A DNA stretch of 36,716 nt from the NCBI GenBank assembly GCA_937884485.1, contig CALGCG010000089.1, forward strand, positions 1 through 36,716, written 5' to 3'. This document shows, piece by piece, positions 8,222 through 16,643 of this stretch. The position numbers were made by a program, and so were the translations under genes. Numbering within the stretch: the first letter of the stretch is position 1; every line of letters starts with the position of its first letter. The notes beneath the pieces are model-generated. The model saw nothing but the letters and a program-made list of their open reading frames with translations, was not told where the DNA came from and searched no databases. This DNA is from an uncultured Bacteroidales bacterium (lineage in GTDB: Bacteria; Bacteroidota; Bacteroidia; Bacteroidales; P3).

Positions 8222-9298
8222 CTACAACAGGTTTCCTACATTAGTAATTGAGGGTTCAGGAAGTAAACGCACCTGTTCGCCTTCTTTCAGCGACGAGGCA
8301 GCAGCCCGTACCACACGTTCACCACCGTCCAAACCGGAAAGAATGAGGACAAAGCCCTGCCTTGTCACATTCCCAAGAGTCACTGGACGGCGCTGCAGTA
8401 TGCCGTTGGCGTCAACAACCCATACGATGTTTTCTTCCCCATCCTGACGAACACACGAAATGGGCAGGCTTATCTCCCTCGTTTCTTCCTGTTTTTCGCA
8501 CTCCATTTTTATTTCTACCGACACTGTCATACCTGGCGTCAGGCGTTTGTCGGCCCCGTGAGCAAAGGTGAGAGTAGTGCGGTACAGCTGACTATTGTCG
8601 GCCTTGGGGGTGATGCTCTCCAATCGCATGGGGAAAAGAGTGTCGGGTGCAAAGGACGGACGGCACCCGAAATTGCTAAAATGGGTCCGCTGCAGATAGT
8701 CGGCAGCCGAGAGGTCAAACTGCACCTTCATCTCACGTTCAGCCAACAACGAGAAGACTGCCATGCCTGCATCCACCAATTCGGCAGCAGAATAGTAAAT
8801 CTCGGTGATGACGCCTGAGGTGGGAGCATACAGCTTGGTGTACTCCACCTTGCGTCGGCTGCCCTCCAGGGCTATCTCCAGCTGCTGCAGGCCTGCCACG
8901 GCTTTTTCATAGTCGTTCTTCGCCACAGAACGGCTTTCGTAAAGCATTTTCAGTCGTGCCACCTCCTCTTTCAACTGGCCATATTGTATCTCATAGTTGC
9001 GCAGTTCCAGTTCATAATCCTTGCTGTCCACCGTGGCCAGCAGCTGTCCCTTTGCTACACGTTGTCCCGCTCGTACATAAATCCTTTCTATCTCTCCCCC
9101 CATTTTGAATGCCACGTTGATATGGTCGCTTTCTTGTACACGTCCGGGAAAACTTTTTGTATCCCCGCCGTACTGCTTAACGGCGGTAACCACTTCGACA
9201 CAACGCATTGTGTCTTCGTCCCCGTTTTTCGTTTGGCAAGATGTCAGCACAATGCATGACAGCATAATCATTGCCACTCTCTTTCCTTGTATTTGCAT
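8222..9298 (-). CDS. Efflux RND transporter periplasmic adaptor subunit (lipoprotein)
   Basis: 358-residue membrane-fusion protein that bridges the RND pump to the TolC-like channel. The lipobox LTSC puts the acylated cysteine at residue 21. A lipoyl-like strand region (about 65-90), a helical hairpin (about 95-150) and the second half of the lipoyl domain (KLYAPTSGVITEIYYSAAEL) follow. Then come the beta-barrel (residues to about 270) and the membrane-proximal domain. It is the first gene of the operon adaptor-pump-channel. The upstream region is shared with a divergent AraC-type regulator. Confidence 0.93.
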   Translation of the reverse strand: MQIQGKRVAMIMLSCIVLTSCQTKNGDEDTMRCVEVVTAVKQYGGDTKSFPGRVQESDHINVAFKMGGEIERIYVRAGQRVAKGQLLATVDSKDYELELRNYEIQYGQLKEEVARLKMLYESRSVAKNDYEKAVAGLQQLEIALEGSRRKVEYTKLYAPTSGVITEIYYSAAELVDAGMAVFSLLAEREMKVQFDLSAADYLQRTHFSNFGCRPSFAPDTLFPMRLESITPKADNSQLYRTTLTFAHGADKRLTPGMTVSVEIKMECEKQEETREISLPISCVRQDGEENIVWVVDANGILQRRPVTLGNVTRQGFVLILSGLDGGERVVRAAASSLKEGEQVRLLPEPSITNVGNLL

Positions 9299-9353
9299 AT
9301 AACTTATTGGTTGTTAGTTATTAGTTAAAAATTATTTTTTCATTTTCGCTGGG

Positions 9354-9361
9354 CAAAGATA
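9354..9361 (-). promoter_or_regulatory. -7 element of the RND efflux operon
   Basis: On the minus strand the bases read TATCTTTG, a full match to TAnnTTTG, about 55 bp upstream of the adaptor ATG (9298). A TTG lies about 22 bp further upstream, a slightly long spacing for the -33 box. Confidence 0.6.
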
Positions 9362-9369
9362 CTTTCACG

Positions 9370-9412
9370 AAATGGACTAGCATCAATCGAAAAGTTACAA
9401 TAAATGGAGTAG
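9370..9412. promoter_or_regulatory. Candidate AraC-type operator: direct repeat spaced 32 bp
   Basis: AAATGGACTAG (9370-9380) recurs as AAATGGAGTAG (9402-9412), with 10 of 11 bases identical and 32 bp start-to-start, about three helical turns. AraC-family regulators commonly bind spaced direct repeats. The pair lies between the divergent adaptor and regulator genes and immediately upstream of the efflux -7 element. Operator function is inferred. Confidence 0.45.
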
Positions 9413-9505
9413 AGGATTGTTTTCCCTTTCTTTTCAACCAATAGATATAATAATTGGACCAAGGGAACGTTTTATATTATAACTTTCGAATAAACCACTA
9501 AAGAG

Positions 9506-10432
9506 ATGGAAACCATATCCAATATCCTCAGCCGCCATATTTACCCTTATGAGCGCAGAATAACCAACATAGAAGGTCTCACCATCATCAGTACCATTGA
9601 CAGCCATCTGTCTCGAATACTCCCTGCTGGGGGTGACGAAATTATCAGTATGGTGTCTCGACCTGTACGCACTGAGCAACTGTGCATGCTCTACTGCTAT
9701 GGCGGTCAGATTTCTTGCCGACTCAACATGATTGAATACACTCTCCGTCGCGACGATTTTCTCTTCATCCGCAAGAATTCTATTGTCGAGTTTATCGTTA
9801 GCGATCCTGCTGTCAACCTCGTGGGTCTTCTTGTCAGTGAAGGGTTCCGACCCGTTGATGTAGGCATGAAAGAGTATCTTGCCTTTCATGAACTGATTGC
9901 ACGCACACCCCTTGTCCACCTCGATACCCAGACGGCCAAAGCTTTTGTCGACACTTGCAGTCTTCTTGAGGATTCTGTCCAACGTCAGCGAGACCCCTTC
10001 ACCGATGCTTTCGCCCGTGCCTACATGCTCGTCCTCTATCTCCATCTTGCCCGCGCCATCAATTCATACAACGACACAGCAGTTCATTTTTACACTCGCG
10101 TTCCACGCCGTATAGAGATACTGACAGCCTTTTTCGACCTCGTAGAGAAACACTTCTCCTCTCGCCGCGATGTTGGCTTCTACGCCGAAAAGCTTTGCCT
10201 CGCTCCCAAATACGCCTCACAGGTCATTCGTCAGACCAGCGGCAAGATGCCCGCCGATTGGATTCGCGAGCGCGTCATCCTCGAAGCTAAACTCCTACTC
10301 CTTGACGGCCGTCACAACGTGCAACAAGTCTCCGATGCCCTTGGATTCCCCTCCCAGTCTGCCTTTGGCAAGTATTTCAAACAGGCAACAGGCATCTCTC
10401 CTCGAGACTACTACAAGAGTTATGGATTATAG
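9506..10432 (+). CDS. AraC family transcriptional regulator
   Basis: 308-residue regulator. The N-terminal part (about 1-195) is a probable effector-binding domain with no signal peptide. The C-terminal part (about 205-305) is a double helix-turn-helix: first helix pair around VGFYAEKLCLAPKYASQVI, second around VSDALGFPSQSAFGKYFKQ, followed by the typical GISPRDYYK end. It diverges from the RND efflux operon across a 207-bp gap that holds a direct repeat, so it likely controls that operon. A weak -7 match (TAACTTTC) lies at 9480-9487. Whether it activates or represses, and its ligand, cannot be read from the sequence. Confidence 0.92.
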   Translation: METISNILSRHIYPYERRITNIEGLTIISTIDSHLSRILPAGGDEIISMVSRPVRTEQLCMLYCYGGQISCRLNMIEYTLRRDDFLFIRKNSIVEFIVSDPAVNLVGLLVSEGFRPVDVGMKEYLAFHELIARTPLVHLDTQTAKAFVDTCSLLEDSVQRQRDPFTDAFARAYMLVLYLHLARAINSYNDTAVHFYTRVPRRIEILTAFFDLVEKHFSSRRDVGFYAEKLCLAPKYASQVIRQTSGKMPADWIRERVILEAKLLLLDGRHNVQQVSDALGFPSQSAFGKYFKQATGISPRDYYKSYGL

Positions 10433-10486
10433 CTTTTTTCGGCATTGATGATATCTCTTTCTAAATAATGTGTCCATGACCATTTG

Positions 10487-10527
10487 ATTGAAAAAAAATG
10501 TTGCCCGAGGGCAACATTTTTTTCAAT
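10487..10527. terminator. Bidirectional intrinsic terminator between the regulator and the alcohol dehydrogenase
   Basis: The hairpin has arms ATTGAAAAAAAATGTTGCCC (10487-10506) and GGGCAACATTTTTTTCAAT (10509-10527) around a GA loop. The run of A on the left and of T on the right lets it work in both directions, as expected between convergent genes. Confidence 0.85.
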
Positions 10528-10542
10528 GACGTCTGCGCGCAA

Positions 10543-10573
10543 CATTTTCTCTAGTTGTACGGCAGAGAAAATG
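10543..10573 (-). terminator. Second hairpin just downstream of the alcohol dehydrogenase
   Basis: CATTTTCTCT (10543-10552) and AGAGAAAATG (10564-10573) pair perfectly over 10 bp around an 11-base loop, one base past the dehydrogenase stop. There is no T run after it, so it may protect the 3' end rather than terminate. Confidence 0.4.
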
Positions 10574-10574
10574 A

Positions 10575-11759
10575 TTATTTCATGCACATCTTGTAGATCT
10601 CAATCACATCTTCTTTCGTCAATGGGCGGAAGCCCGGGAGTTTCCCTTTGAAGGGGAGGACGGACTTGTAGGCCATGGAGTCGAAGTGGGTCTCGTCGAC
10701 GATGCCCACCTCGGGCAGCGTACGCTGGAGTCCCAGGGTGTCGAAGAGGAAATGGGCGAGGGCGTCGATGGCACGAATGGCTATCTCCTTCTGCGGCATG
10801 GTGGGTTCGATGCCGAAGACGTTGATACCGAACTGGGCAATCTTGGGTAGGGTTTCGTCACTCATGCAATATTCCAGCCAGCGGGGCGAGAGGATGGCCA
10901 GGCCGTGCCCGTGGGTGATGTCGTATACTGCCGAGAGCTCGTGCTCCATGGGGTGGCAGCTCCAGGCCTGCGGCTTGTCGCAACCCACCAGGCCGTTGAT
11001 GGCCCAACTCGAGGCCCACATCAGGTTGGCGCGCGCCTCGTAGTTGTCGGGCTCTCGCATGGCAATGGGCGCATAGCGCACCACCGTGCGCATCATACCC
11101 TCGATGAAGGTGTCTATCATGTAGAGCGGGTCGCCAGTGGTGAAATATTCCTCCATCAGGTGCGAGAAGATGTCGGCGCTGCCACAGGCCGTCTGGTAGG
11201 GACTCACGGTATAGGTCAGCGTGGGGTCGAGGAAGGAGACCTTGGGGAAGAGCAGGGGGCTGAGGCGGCCGCGCTTGTCGTCGGTGTCGGGGTTGGAGAT
11301 GACGCCGCCGCTGTCCATCTCGGAGCCTGTGGCCGAGAGGGTGAGGACGCTGACGATGGGCAGTGCCTTGTTGACGGGAGCCCACTTGTCGTAGTCGAAG
11401 AAGTCCCAGGCGTCGTGGTCGACGCAGGCGGCCGCGGCGATCCACTTGGTGCAGTCGATGGTGGAGCCGCCGCCCACGGCCAGGAGGACGTCGATGTGGT
11501 GCTCTTTGCAGAGGCGCGCGCCTTCGCGCACGGAGGCGATGCGGGGGTTGGGGTCGATGCCGCCGAGCTCGAAGAGTTCCAGGCCAGCTTCCTTCACGGC
11601 AGCCACCACGCGGTCGTAGAGGCCGATTTTTTTGATGGAACCGCCGCCGTAGGTCAGCAGTACACGTTTGCCGAATTGTTTCAGTTCATTGCCGAGGAGA
11701 CCAAGCTTCTCGTGTCCGAAATGAACCCGCACGGGGTTCTGAAAGGTGAAATCATGCAT
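10575..11759 (-). CDS. Iron-containing alcohol dehydrogenase (YqhD/BdhA-like)
   Basis: 394-residue cytoplasmic group III dehydrogenase that reduces aldehydes or ketones with NAD(P)H. The N terminus DFTFQNPVRVHFGHEKL is the usual start of the family. The nucleotide-binding loop AVGGGSTIDCTKW is at about 94-106. Metal ligands fit D196 and H200 (SADIFSHLMEEY) and the two later histidines in HPMEHELSAVYDITHGHG. The ATG at 11759 is chosen from family alignment; another ATG lies at 11780. A start at 11801 is excluded because it overlaps the -7 element TAACTTTG at 11799-11806 (minus strand). It stands alone between terminators. The physiological substrate is not predictable. Confidence 0.93.
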   Translation of the reverse strand: MHDFTFQNPVRVHFGHEKLGLLGNELKQFGKRVLLTYGGGSIKKIGLYDRVVAAVKEAGLELFELGGIDPNPRIASVREGARLCKEHHIDVLLAVGGGSTIDCTKWIAAAACVDHDAWDFFDYDKWAPVNKALPIVSVLTLSATGSEMDSGGVISNPDTDDKRGRLSPLLFPKVSFLDPTLTYTVSPYQTACGSADIFSHLMEEYFTTGDPLYMIDTFIEGMMRTVVRYAPIAMREPDNYEARANLMWASSWAINGLVGCDKPQAWSCHPMEHELSAVYDITHGHGLAILSPRWLEYCMSDETLPKIAQFGINVFGIEPTMPQKEIAIRAIDALAHFLFDTLGLQRTLPEVGIVDETHFDSMAYKSVLPFKGKLPGFRPLTKEDVIEIYKMCMK

Positions 11760-11798
11760 AATGGTCTTCAATTGATTCATTAATTTTGTTTGACGGTG

Positions 11799-11806
11799 CA
11801 AAGTTA
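11799..11806 (-). promoter_or_regulatory. -7 element of the alcohol dehydrogenase gene
   Basis: The minus strand reads TAACTTTG, a full match to TAnnTTTG, 40 bp upstream of the ATG at 11759. No convincing -33 box is present. Confidence 0.55.
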
Positions 11807-12030
11807 CAAAATAAATTTGATATGAAGGGCGATGTTTCGTTTTTTTTGTGAGGGATGGGGGGTGAATGGTTATCCACCGACTAAACGTTTGAATGCAAAA
11901 GGAGTGCCCCGATTGGGGGGCGGTTTGTTGATAACTTGTTGGCGGAATTATGTTTTTTTAAACTAATTTAGCATCGTGAAAAAAAGGCCGATGGTCTTTG
12001 TAATAATTTATAGTATAACAACATAATATA

Positions 12031-12037
12031 AAAGGAG
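12031..12037 (+). promoter_or_regulatory. Shine-Dalgarno-like site before the ribonucleotide reductase
   Basis: AAAGGAG lies 5 bases before the ATG at 12043. Most genes in this window lack such a site, as is normal in Bacteroidota, so this stands out. A near-match to the -7 element (TAATTTAG, 11964-11971) is further upstream. No B12-riboswitch core (B12 box) was recognised in the 283 bp before the gene. Confidence 0.6.
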
Positions 12038-12042
12038 CAAAC

Positions 12043-14613
12043 ATGCAAGGCGACTTGTTTTCATCAACCGAACCCCAGAAGGAACCGAAAGAGTACCGTC
12101 AGTACACCCCGGAAGAGATTATGCGTTCGTCGGTGGAGTATTTCCATGGCGACGAGCTGGCAGCCAATGTCTGGATGAACAAGTACGCCCTGCGCGAGGA
12201 CGACCGCATCTACGAGCTCAACCCCGACATGATGCACCGCCGCCTGGCCGCCGAGTATGCCCGCATCGAGGACAAGTACCAGAACCCCATGAGCGAGGAG
12301 GAGATCTACCAGCTGCTGAAGGATTTCAAGTACATCGTCCCGCAGGGCAGCCCCATGAGCGGCATCGGCAACAACTTCCAGGTGGTGAGCTTGAGCAACT
12401 GCTTCGTTATCGGCAACCAGGGCAACAGCGACTCCTACGGCGGCATCATGAAGATTGACCAGGAACAGGTGCAGCTGATGAAACGTCGCGGCGGCGTGGG
12501 TCACGACCTGAGCCACATACGCCCCGGCGGCAGCCCCGTGAAGAACTCCGCCCTCACCTCCACCGGCATCGTGCCCTTCATGGTGCGCTACAGCAACACC
12601 ACCCGCGAGGTGGCCCAGGGTGGCCGCCGCGGAGCCTTGATGCTCAGCATCAGCATCAAGCATCCCGATGCCGAGCAGTTTATCGACGCCAAGCTGGAGC
12701 AGGGCAAGATTACCGGCGCCAACGTCAGCGTGAAGATTACCGACGAGTTCATGCGCTGCGCCATGGAGGGCAAGCCCTTCGTGCAGCAGTACCCCATCGA
12801 CTCGCCCAACCCCACATATACCAAGGAGATAGACGCCCGCGCGTTGTGGAACAAGATTATCGCCAACGCATGGAGTTCGGCCGAGCCAGGTGTGCTCTAT
12901 TGGGACACCATCCTGCGCGAGAGTGTGCCGGACTGCTATGCCGACTTCGGCTACCGCACCGTCAGCACCAACCCCTGCGGCGAGATACCCCTCTGCCCCT
13001 ACGACAGCTGCCGCCTGCAGGCCATCAACCTCTACAGCTACGTGGACAAGCCCTTCACCAAGGAGGCCAAGTTCAACTTCGACCTCTTCCGCGAGCATGT
13101 CATGAAAGGCCAGCGCCTGATGGACGACTTGATCGACCTCGAGCTGGAGAAGGTGGAACAGATACTGCGCAAGATTGAGAGCGACCCCGAGAGCGACGAA
13201 ATCAAGATGGTGGAGCACAACCTGTGGCTCAACATCAAGATGAAGTGTCTCGAAGGCCGTCGCAGCGGCTTTGGCATCACCGCCGAGGGCGACATGCTGG
13301 CTGCCCTGGGACTGCAGTACGGCAGCGACGAGGCCACGGCCTTCGCCGTCAAGGTGCAACAGACCCTTTGCCTGGCGGCCTACGCCTCCAGCGTCCAGCT
13401 GGCCAAGGAGCGTGGCTGCTTCCCCATCTACGACGCCCGTCGCGAGGAGAAGAACCCCCTCATCAGCCGCATCCGCGAGGCCGACCCCGCCCTCTACGAG
13501 GAGATGACCAAGTACGGCCGCCGCAACATCGCCCTGCTGACCATCGCCCCCACGGGCACCGTCAGCATCTGCACCCAGACCACCTCGGGCATCGAGCCGG
13601 TGTTCCTGGTGAGCTACAAGCGTCGCAAGAAAATCAACCCCAACGACAAGGACAACAGCAAGCAGAACATCATCAAGGACGAGAACGGCGACTACTTCGA
13701 GGAGTACAACGTGTTCCATCCCAAGTTCCTCGACTGGGCCCGCATCAACGGCTACGACGTGGAGGAGGTGAAACACATGGACGACGCCACGCTGCAGAAA
13801 CTCATCGAGCAGAGCCCCTACTTCCATGCCACCAGCGCTGATATTGATTGGGTGGCCAAGGTCAAGATGCAGGGCGCCATCCAGAAATGGGTGGACCACA
13901 GCATCAGCGTCACCGTCAACATCCCGAAGGAGACCACCAAGGAGATTGTCAGCAAGATATACGAAACCGCGTGGGAGAGTGGCTGCAAGGGTTGCACCAT
14001 CTACCGCGACGGCTCGCGCACCGGCGTCCTCGTTGCCAACAACGAAAAGAAGGACGTGCCCTGCTTCGGAGAGAACCGCGCCCCTAAGCGCCCCAAGAAA
14101 CTGGAGGCCGAGGTGGTGCGTTTCAAGAACGAGAAGGAAGACTGGATTGCCGTCGTCGGCATGTACGAAGGCCGTCCGTATGAAATCTTCACCGGTCGTG
14201 CCGAGAACTTCCTCCTGCCCAAGTGGGTGGAGAAAGGCTGGGTGATTCGCGTCAAGGAGAAAGGTCAAGAGCACGCCCGCTACGACTTCCAGTTCACTGA
14301 CCAGGACGGCTACCACATCACCATGGAAGGCCTCTCGCGCATGTTCCGTAAGGAGTATTGGAACTACGCCAAGCTCATCTCCGGCATCCTGCGCCACGGC
14401 ATGCCCATCCCCAACGTGGTGGAACTCATCGGCAAGCTGAACTTCGACACCGACAGCATCACCACATGGTCCAACGGTGTGGCCCGCGCCCTGAAACGCT
14501 ACATCAAGGACGGCACCGAGACCGACGAGGTGTGTCCCGACTGCGGCAGCAAACTGGTCTACAACAGCGGTTGCAAGAGCTGCCCCAACTGCGGATGGAG
14601 CAAGTGCAGTTAA
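12043..14613 (+). CDS. nrdJ: Adenosylcobalamin-dependent ribonucleotide reductase (class II)
   Basis: 856-residue enzyme that reduces ribonucleotides to deoxyribonucleotides using adenosylcobalamin as radical source. Visible features are SLSNCFVIG with the first redox cysteine (C120), the active-site motif NPCGE at 310-314 (N-x-C-x-E), and TIAPTGTVSICTQTTSGIEP in the barrel. The C terminus (831-856) is a zinc-ribbon-like tail, CPDCG...CPNCGWSKC, probably carrying the cysteines that re-reduce the active site. There is no ATP-cone domain at the N terminus and no neighbouring small subunit or activase, which agrees with class II. It is a single gene with a strong Shine-Dalgarno site and its own terminator. 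It works in cytoplasmic DNA precursor synthesis. Confidence 0.95.
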   Translation: MQGDLFSSTEPQKEPKEYRQYTPEEIMRSSVEYFHGDELAANVWMNKYALREDDRIYELNPDMMHRRLAAEYARIEDKYQNPMSEEEIYQLLKDFKYIVPQGSPMSGIGNNFQVVSLSNCFVIGNQGNSDSYGGIMKIDQEQVQLMKRRGGVGHDLSHIRPGGSPVKNSALTSTGIVPFMVRYSNTTREVAQGGRRGALMLSISIKHPDAEQFIDAKLEQGKITGANVSVKITDEFMRCAMEGKPFVQQYPIDSPNPTYTKEIDARALWNKIIANAWSSAEPGVLYWDTILRESVPDCYADFGYRTVSTNPCGEIPLCPYDSCRLQAINLYSYVDKPFTKEAKFNFDLFREHVMKGQRLMDDLIDLELEKVEQILRKIESDPESDEIKMVEHNLWLNIKMKCLEGRRSGFGITAEGDMLAALGLQYGSDEATAFAVKVQQTLCLAAYASSVQLAKERGCFPIYDARREEKNPLISRIREADPALYEEMTKYGRRNIALLTIAPTGTVSICTQTTSGIEPVFLVSYKRRKKINPNDKDNSKQNIIKDENGDYFEEYNVFHPKFLDWARINGYDVEEVKHMDDATLQKLIEQSPYFHATSADIDWVAKVKMQGAIQKWVDHSISVTVNIPKETTKEIVSKIYETAWESGCKGCTIYRDGSRTGVLVANNEKKDVPCFGENRAPKRPKKLEAEVVRFKNEKEDWIAVVGMYEGRPYEIFTGRAENFLLPKWVEKGWVIRVKEKGQEHARYDFQFTDQDGYHITMEGLSRMFRKEYWNYAKLISGILRHGMPIPNVVELIGKLNFDTDSITTWSNGVARALKRYIKDGTETDEVCPDCGSKLVYNSGCKSCPNCGWSKCS

Positions 14614-14640
14614 AGGAATAAACAAGCAAGCATATCAAGC

Positions 14641-14677
14641 AAGGTCCCGCCGATTCTCTCATTGGCAGGACCTTTTT
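14641..14677 (+). terminator. Intrinsic terminator of nrdJ
   Basis: AAGGTCCCGCC (14641-14651) pairs with GGCAGGACCTT (14664-14674) with one G-U type mismatch, followed by T residues. It abuts the stop codon of the convergent lipid kinase gene. Confidence 0.8.
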
Positions 14678-15586
14678 CTATTTCTGTGGCACGGCGAAGC
14701 GGATGGCCTTGGGCAGGTTCTCCACGTCGAAATGCTTGGCGCTGACCAGTTCGCCGTCGAGGGCTGCCCATAGGGGCTTGTCGCTCTCGATGCCGACGCG
14801 CCGCCCGCGGCGGTATTCCACCACGTCCTTCATCTTGGGACTGTCCAGATGTTGCCCTTTCTTGTACAGGTCGATGACGGAGACGAAGCGGGCCACCGAG
14901 ATGGGAAGCACAGCCATCACCTCCAGCAGGCCGTCGTCGTTCACCGACCGCGGGGCGCAGCAGTAGCCGCCGCCGGCATAGCGGCCGTTGGCCAGGGAGC
15001 CCAGCAGCATGTCGCCCTCGTGCCAGGCTTCGCCGTCGACGCTGATGCGGCAGGGATGGTGGCGGCCGTAGAAGAGGCTGTGGACGATGCCCGAGGTGTA
15101 CGCCATCTTGCCACCCACCAAGGGCTTGCCCCTGACAATCTCCATCGAGCGGCACACGGCGGCCTCGAACCCCAGGTTCATCAGGTTGACGCAATGGCGT
15201 TCCTGCCCGTCGAAGCGGACGCGCATCAGGTCCACAGGCACGGCCGGGGCATTGACAAGGGCCTGGAGGTTGCGGAAGTCGGCCGTGGGCCAGTATTTCA
15301 CGTAGTCGTTGCCGCTGCCGCAGGGGTAGCAGCCCACCTCGGCCTCGGGGTGGGGGAGGGCGCCGGAGGCCACCTCGTTCAGGGTTCCGTCGCCACCGCA
15401 GGCGTAGAAACGCATGGCTTCGCCGGGGTGCGTGCGGCAGTATTGGTCCACATATCGGGTGGCGTCCAGGTGGCCTGTGGTCAGGTATATCTCGCTGTCG
15501 ACGGCAAGGGCTTCAATCTCTTTGGCAAGGCTCTCTGCATGGTTCTCACCGCCGGCATGGGGGTTGATGACGAAGATGTGCTTCAT
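14678..15586 (-). CDS. Diacylglycerol kinase family lipid kinase (YegS/DgkB-like)
   Basis: 302-residue soluble or membrane-associated lipid kinase that would phosphorylate diacylglycerol or a related lipid with ATP. The N-terminal DAGK catalytic domain has INPHAGG at 7-13 and the signature GGDGTLNEV at 64-72, followed by PCGSGNDYVKYW. The C-terminal beta-sandwich half includes LMNLGFEAAVCRSME and ADGE-like elements (SVDGEAWHEGD). The length is typical. It is a single gene, divergent from ribD with 124 bp between the two starts. The substrate (diacylglycerol, undecaprenol or ceramide) cannot be settled from sequence. Confidence 0.9.
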   Translation of the reverse strand: MKHIFVINPHAGGENHAESLAKEIEALAVDSEIYLTTGHLDATRYVDQYCRTHPGEAMRFYACGGDGTLNEVASGALPHPEAEVGCYPCGSGNDYVKYWPTADFRNLQALVNAPAVPVDLMRVRFDGQERHCVNLMNLGFEAAVCRSMEIVRGKPLVGGKMAYTSGIVHSLFYGRHHPCRISVDGEAWHEGDMLLGSLANGRYAGGGYCCAPRSVNDDGLLEVMAVLPISVARFVSVIDLYKKGQHLDSPKMKDVVEYRRGRRVGIESDKPLWAALDGELVSAKHFDVENLPKAIRFAVPQK

Positions 15587-15687
15587 TAGGTGGGTCTAAT
15601 AGTTAGGGGTATAACGCAATTCGTCCCGCTTTATTGCCACCCCGGCTCGTTGGCGAAGAAAAATCTCTCCAAATGGAAAAGTTTTCG

Positions 15688-15695
15688 TATTTTTG
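15688..15695 (+). promoter_or_regulatory. -7 element of ribD
   Basis: TATTTTTG matches TAnnTTTG and ends 15 bp before the ATG at 15711, so the leader should be only about 7-10 bases. The 18-base stretch GTATTTTTGCACCCCGAA (15687-15704) occurs again unchanged at 32491-32508. Confidence 0.65.
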
Positions 15696-15710
15696 CACCC
15701 CGAAACAGAT

Positions 15711-16643
15711 ATGCACAACGAGCAGGACATAGTCTATATGCGCCGCTGCCTGCAGCTGGCTGCCAACGGATTGGGGCGTGTGAGGCCCAACCCGATGGTG
15801 GGCTGCGTGGTAGTGAAGGACGGCCGCATCGTCAGCGAGGGCTACCACCAGTACTACGGTGGCTACCACGCCGAACGCAACGCCCTGCTGCGTCCGCTGC
15901 CGCCGGAGGTGTTCCGCGGCGCCACGCTCTATGTCAACCTCGAGCCCTGCTCGCACTATGGCAAGACGCCCCCATGCGCCGACCTGGTCGTGGAGCGCGG
16001 TATCCGCCGTGTGGTGTGCTGCAACGACGACCCCAACCCCCTTGTCTCCGGCAACGGATTCCGCAAACTGGAAGCGGCCGGCATCGAGGTGGAACGCCAT
16101 GTGCTCGAGGCCGAGGGGCGCGAACTGAACCGCCGTTTCTTCACTTTCATGGAGCAGCGTCGCCCCTACGTCATGCTGAAGTGGGCGCAGAGTGCTGACG
16201 GCTTCCTGGCGCCTGCCGACCCGTCGCAGCCCTACTGGCTCAGCACCCCCGGGCAGAACCGCCTCAACCACCGCTGGCGCACCGAGGAGGCCGCCATCCT
16301 GGTGGGCAGCGAGACCTACCTGTGCGACCATCCCTCGCTCACGGCACGCCATTTCCTCGGCCCGCAGCCGCAGCCCGTGGTGCTCGACCGCCGCGGCCGC
16401 CTCAACGACGTCCCCAGCCATTGGCTCCACCTGCACACCCAGACCGTCGAGGAAACCCTCGCCGCGCTCCACGAAAAGAAAATTCAGTCCGTCATCGTCG
16501 AGGGCGGACGCCAGATACTGGATGCCTTCATCGCCAGCGGCCTCTACGACGAGGTGCGCATCCTCCGCAGTCCGCAGCGCTTGGGCACCGGACTCGAGGC
16601 TCCCTCCATCCCGCCGTCGGAACGGCTGACAATCATCGATTAG
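15711..16643 (+). CDS. ribD: Bifunctional diaminohydroxyphosphoribosylaminopyrimidine deaminase / 5-amino-6-(5-phosphoribosylamino)uracil reductase
   Basis: 310-residue enzyme for steps two and three of riboflavin synthesis. The N-terminal zinc deaminase domain has HAE at 53-55 and LEPCSHYGKTPPCADLV, giving the zinc cysteines C80 and C89. The C-terminal NADPH-dependent reductase domain begins around MLKWAQSADGFLA and ends with VIVEGGRQILDAFI and a short strand. It is a little shorter than the usual 360-370 residues, mostly in the reductase half. The ATG at 15711 is preferred over an upstream TTG (15693) that lies inside the promoter. Its stop codon overlaps the stop of the convergent methyltransferase by four bases. 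No other rib gene is nearby. Confidence 0.94.
   Translation: MHNEQDIVYMRRCLQLAANGLGRVRPNPMVGCVVVKDGRIVSEGYHQYYGGYHAERNALLRPLPPEVFRGATLYVNLEPCSHYGKTPPCADLVVERGIRRVVCCNDDPNPLVSGNGFRKLEAAGIEVERHVLEAEGRELNRRFFTFMEQRRPYVMLKWAQSADGFLAPADPSQPYWLSTPGQNRLNHRWRTEEAAILVGSETYLCDHPSLTARHFLGPQPQPVVLDRRGRLNDVPSHWLHLHTQTVEETLAALHEKKIQSVIVEGGRQILDAFIASGLYDEVRILRSPQRLGTGLEAPSIPPSERLTIID

Noticed and set aside
11807..12042. Cobalamin riboswitch before the B12-dependent reductase
   Set aside because: No B12 box or recognisable core helices were found in the upstream region; only a promoter-like element and a Shine-Dalgarno site are visible.
12064..14625. An 853-residue open frame antisense to the ribonucleotide reductase
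   Set aside because: It mirrors a GC-rich gene with strong codon bias. Its protein is low-complexity (A/V/G/H/L) with no family motifs, and nrdJ on the other strand is unmistakable.
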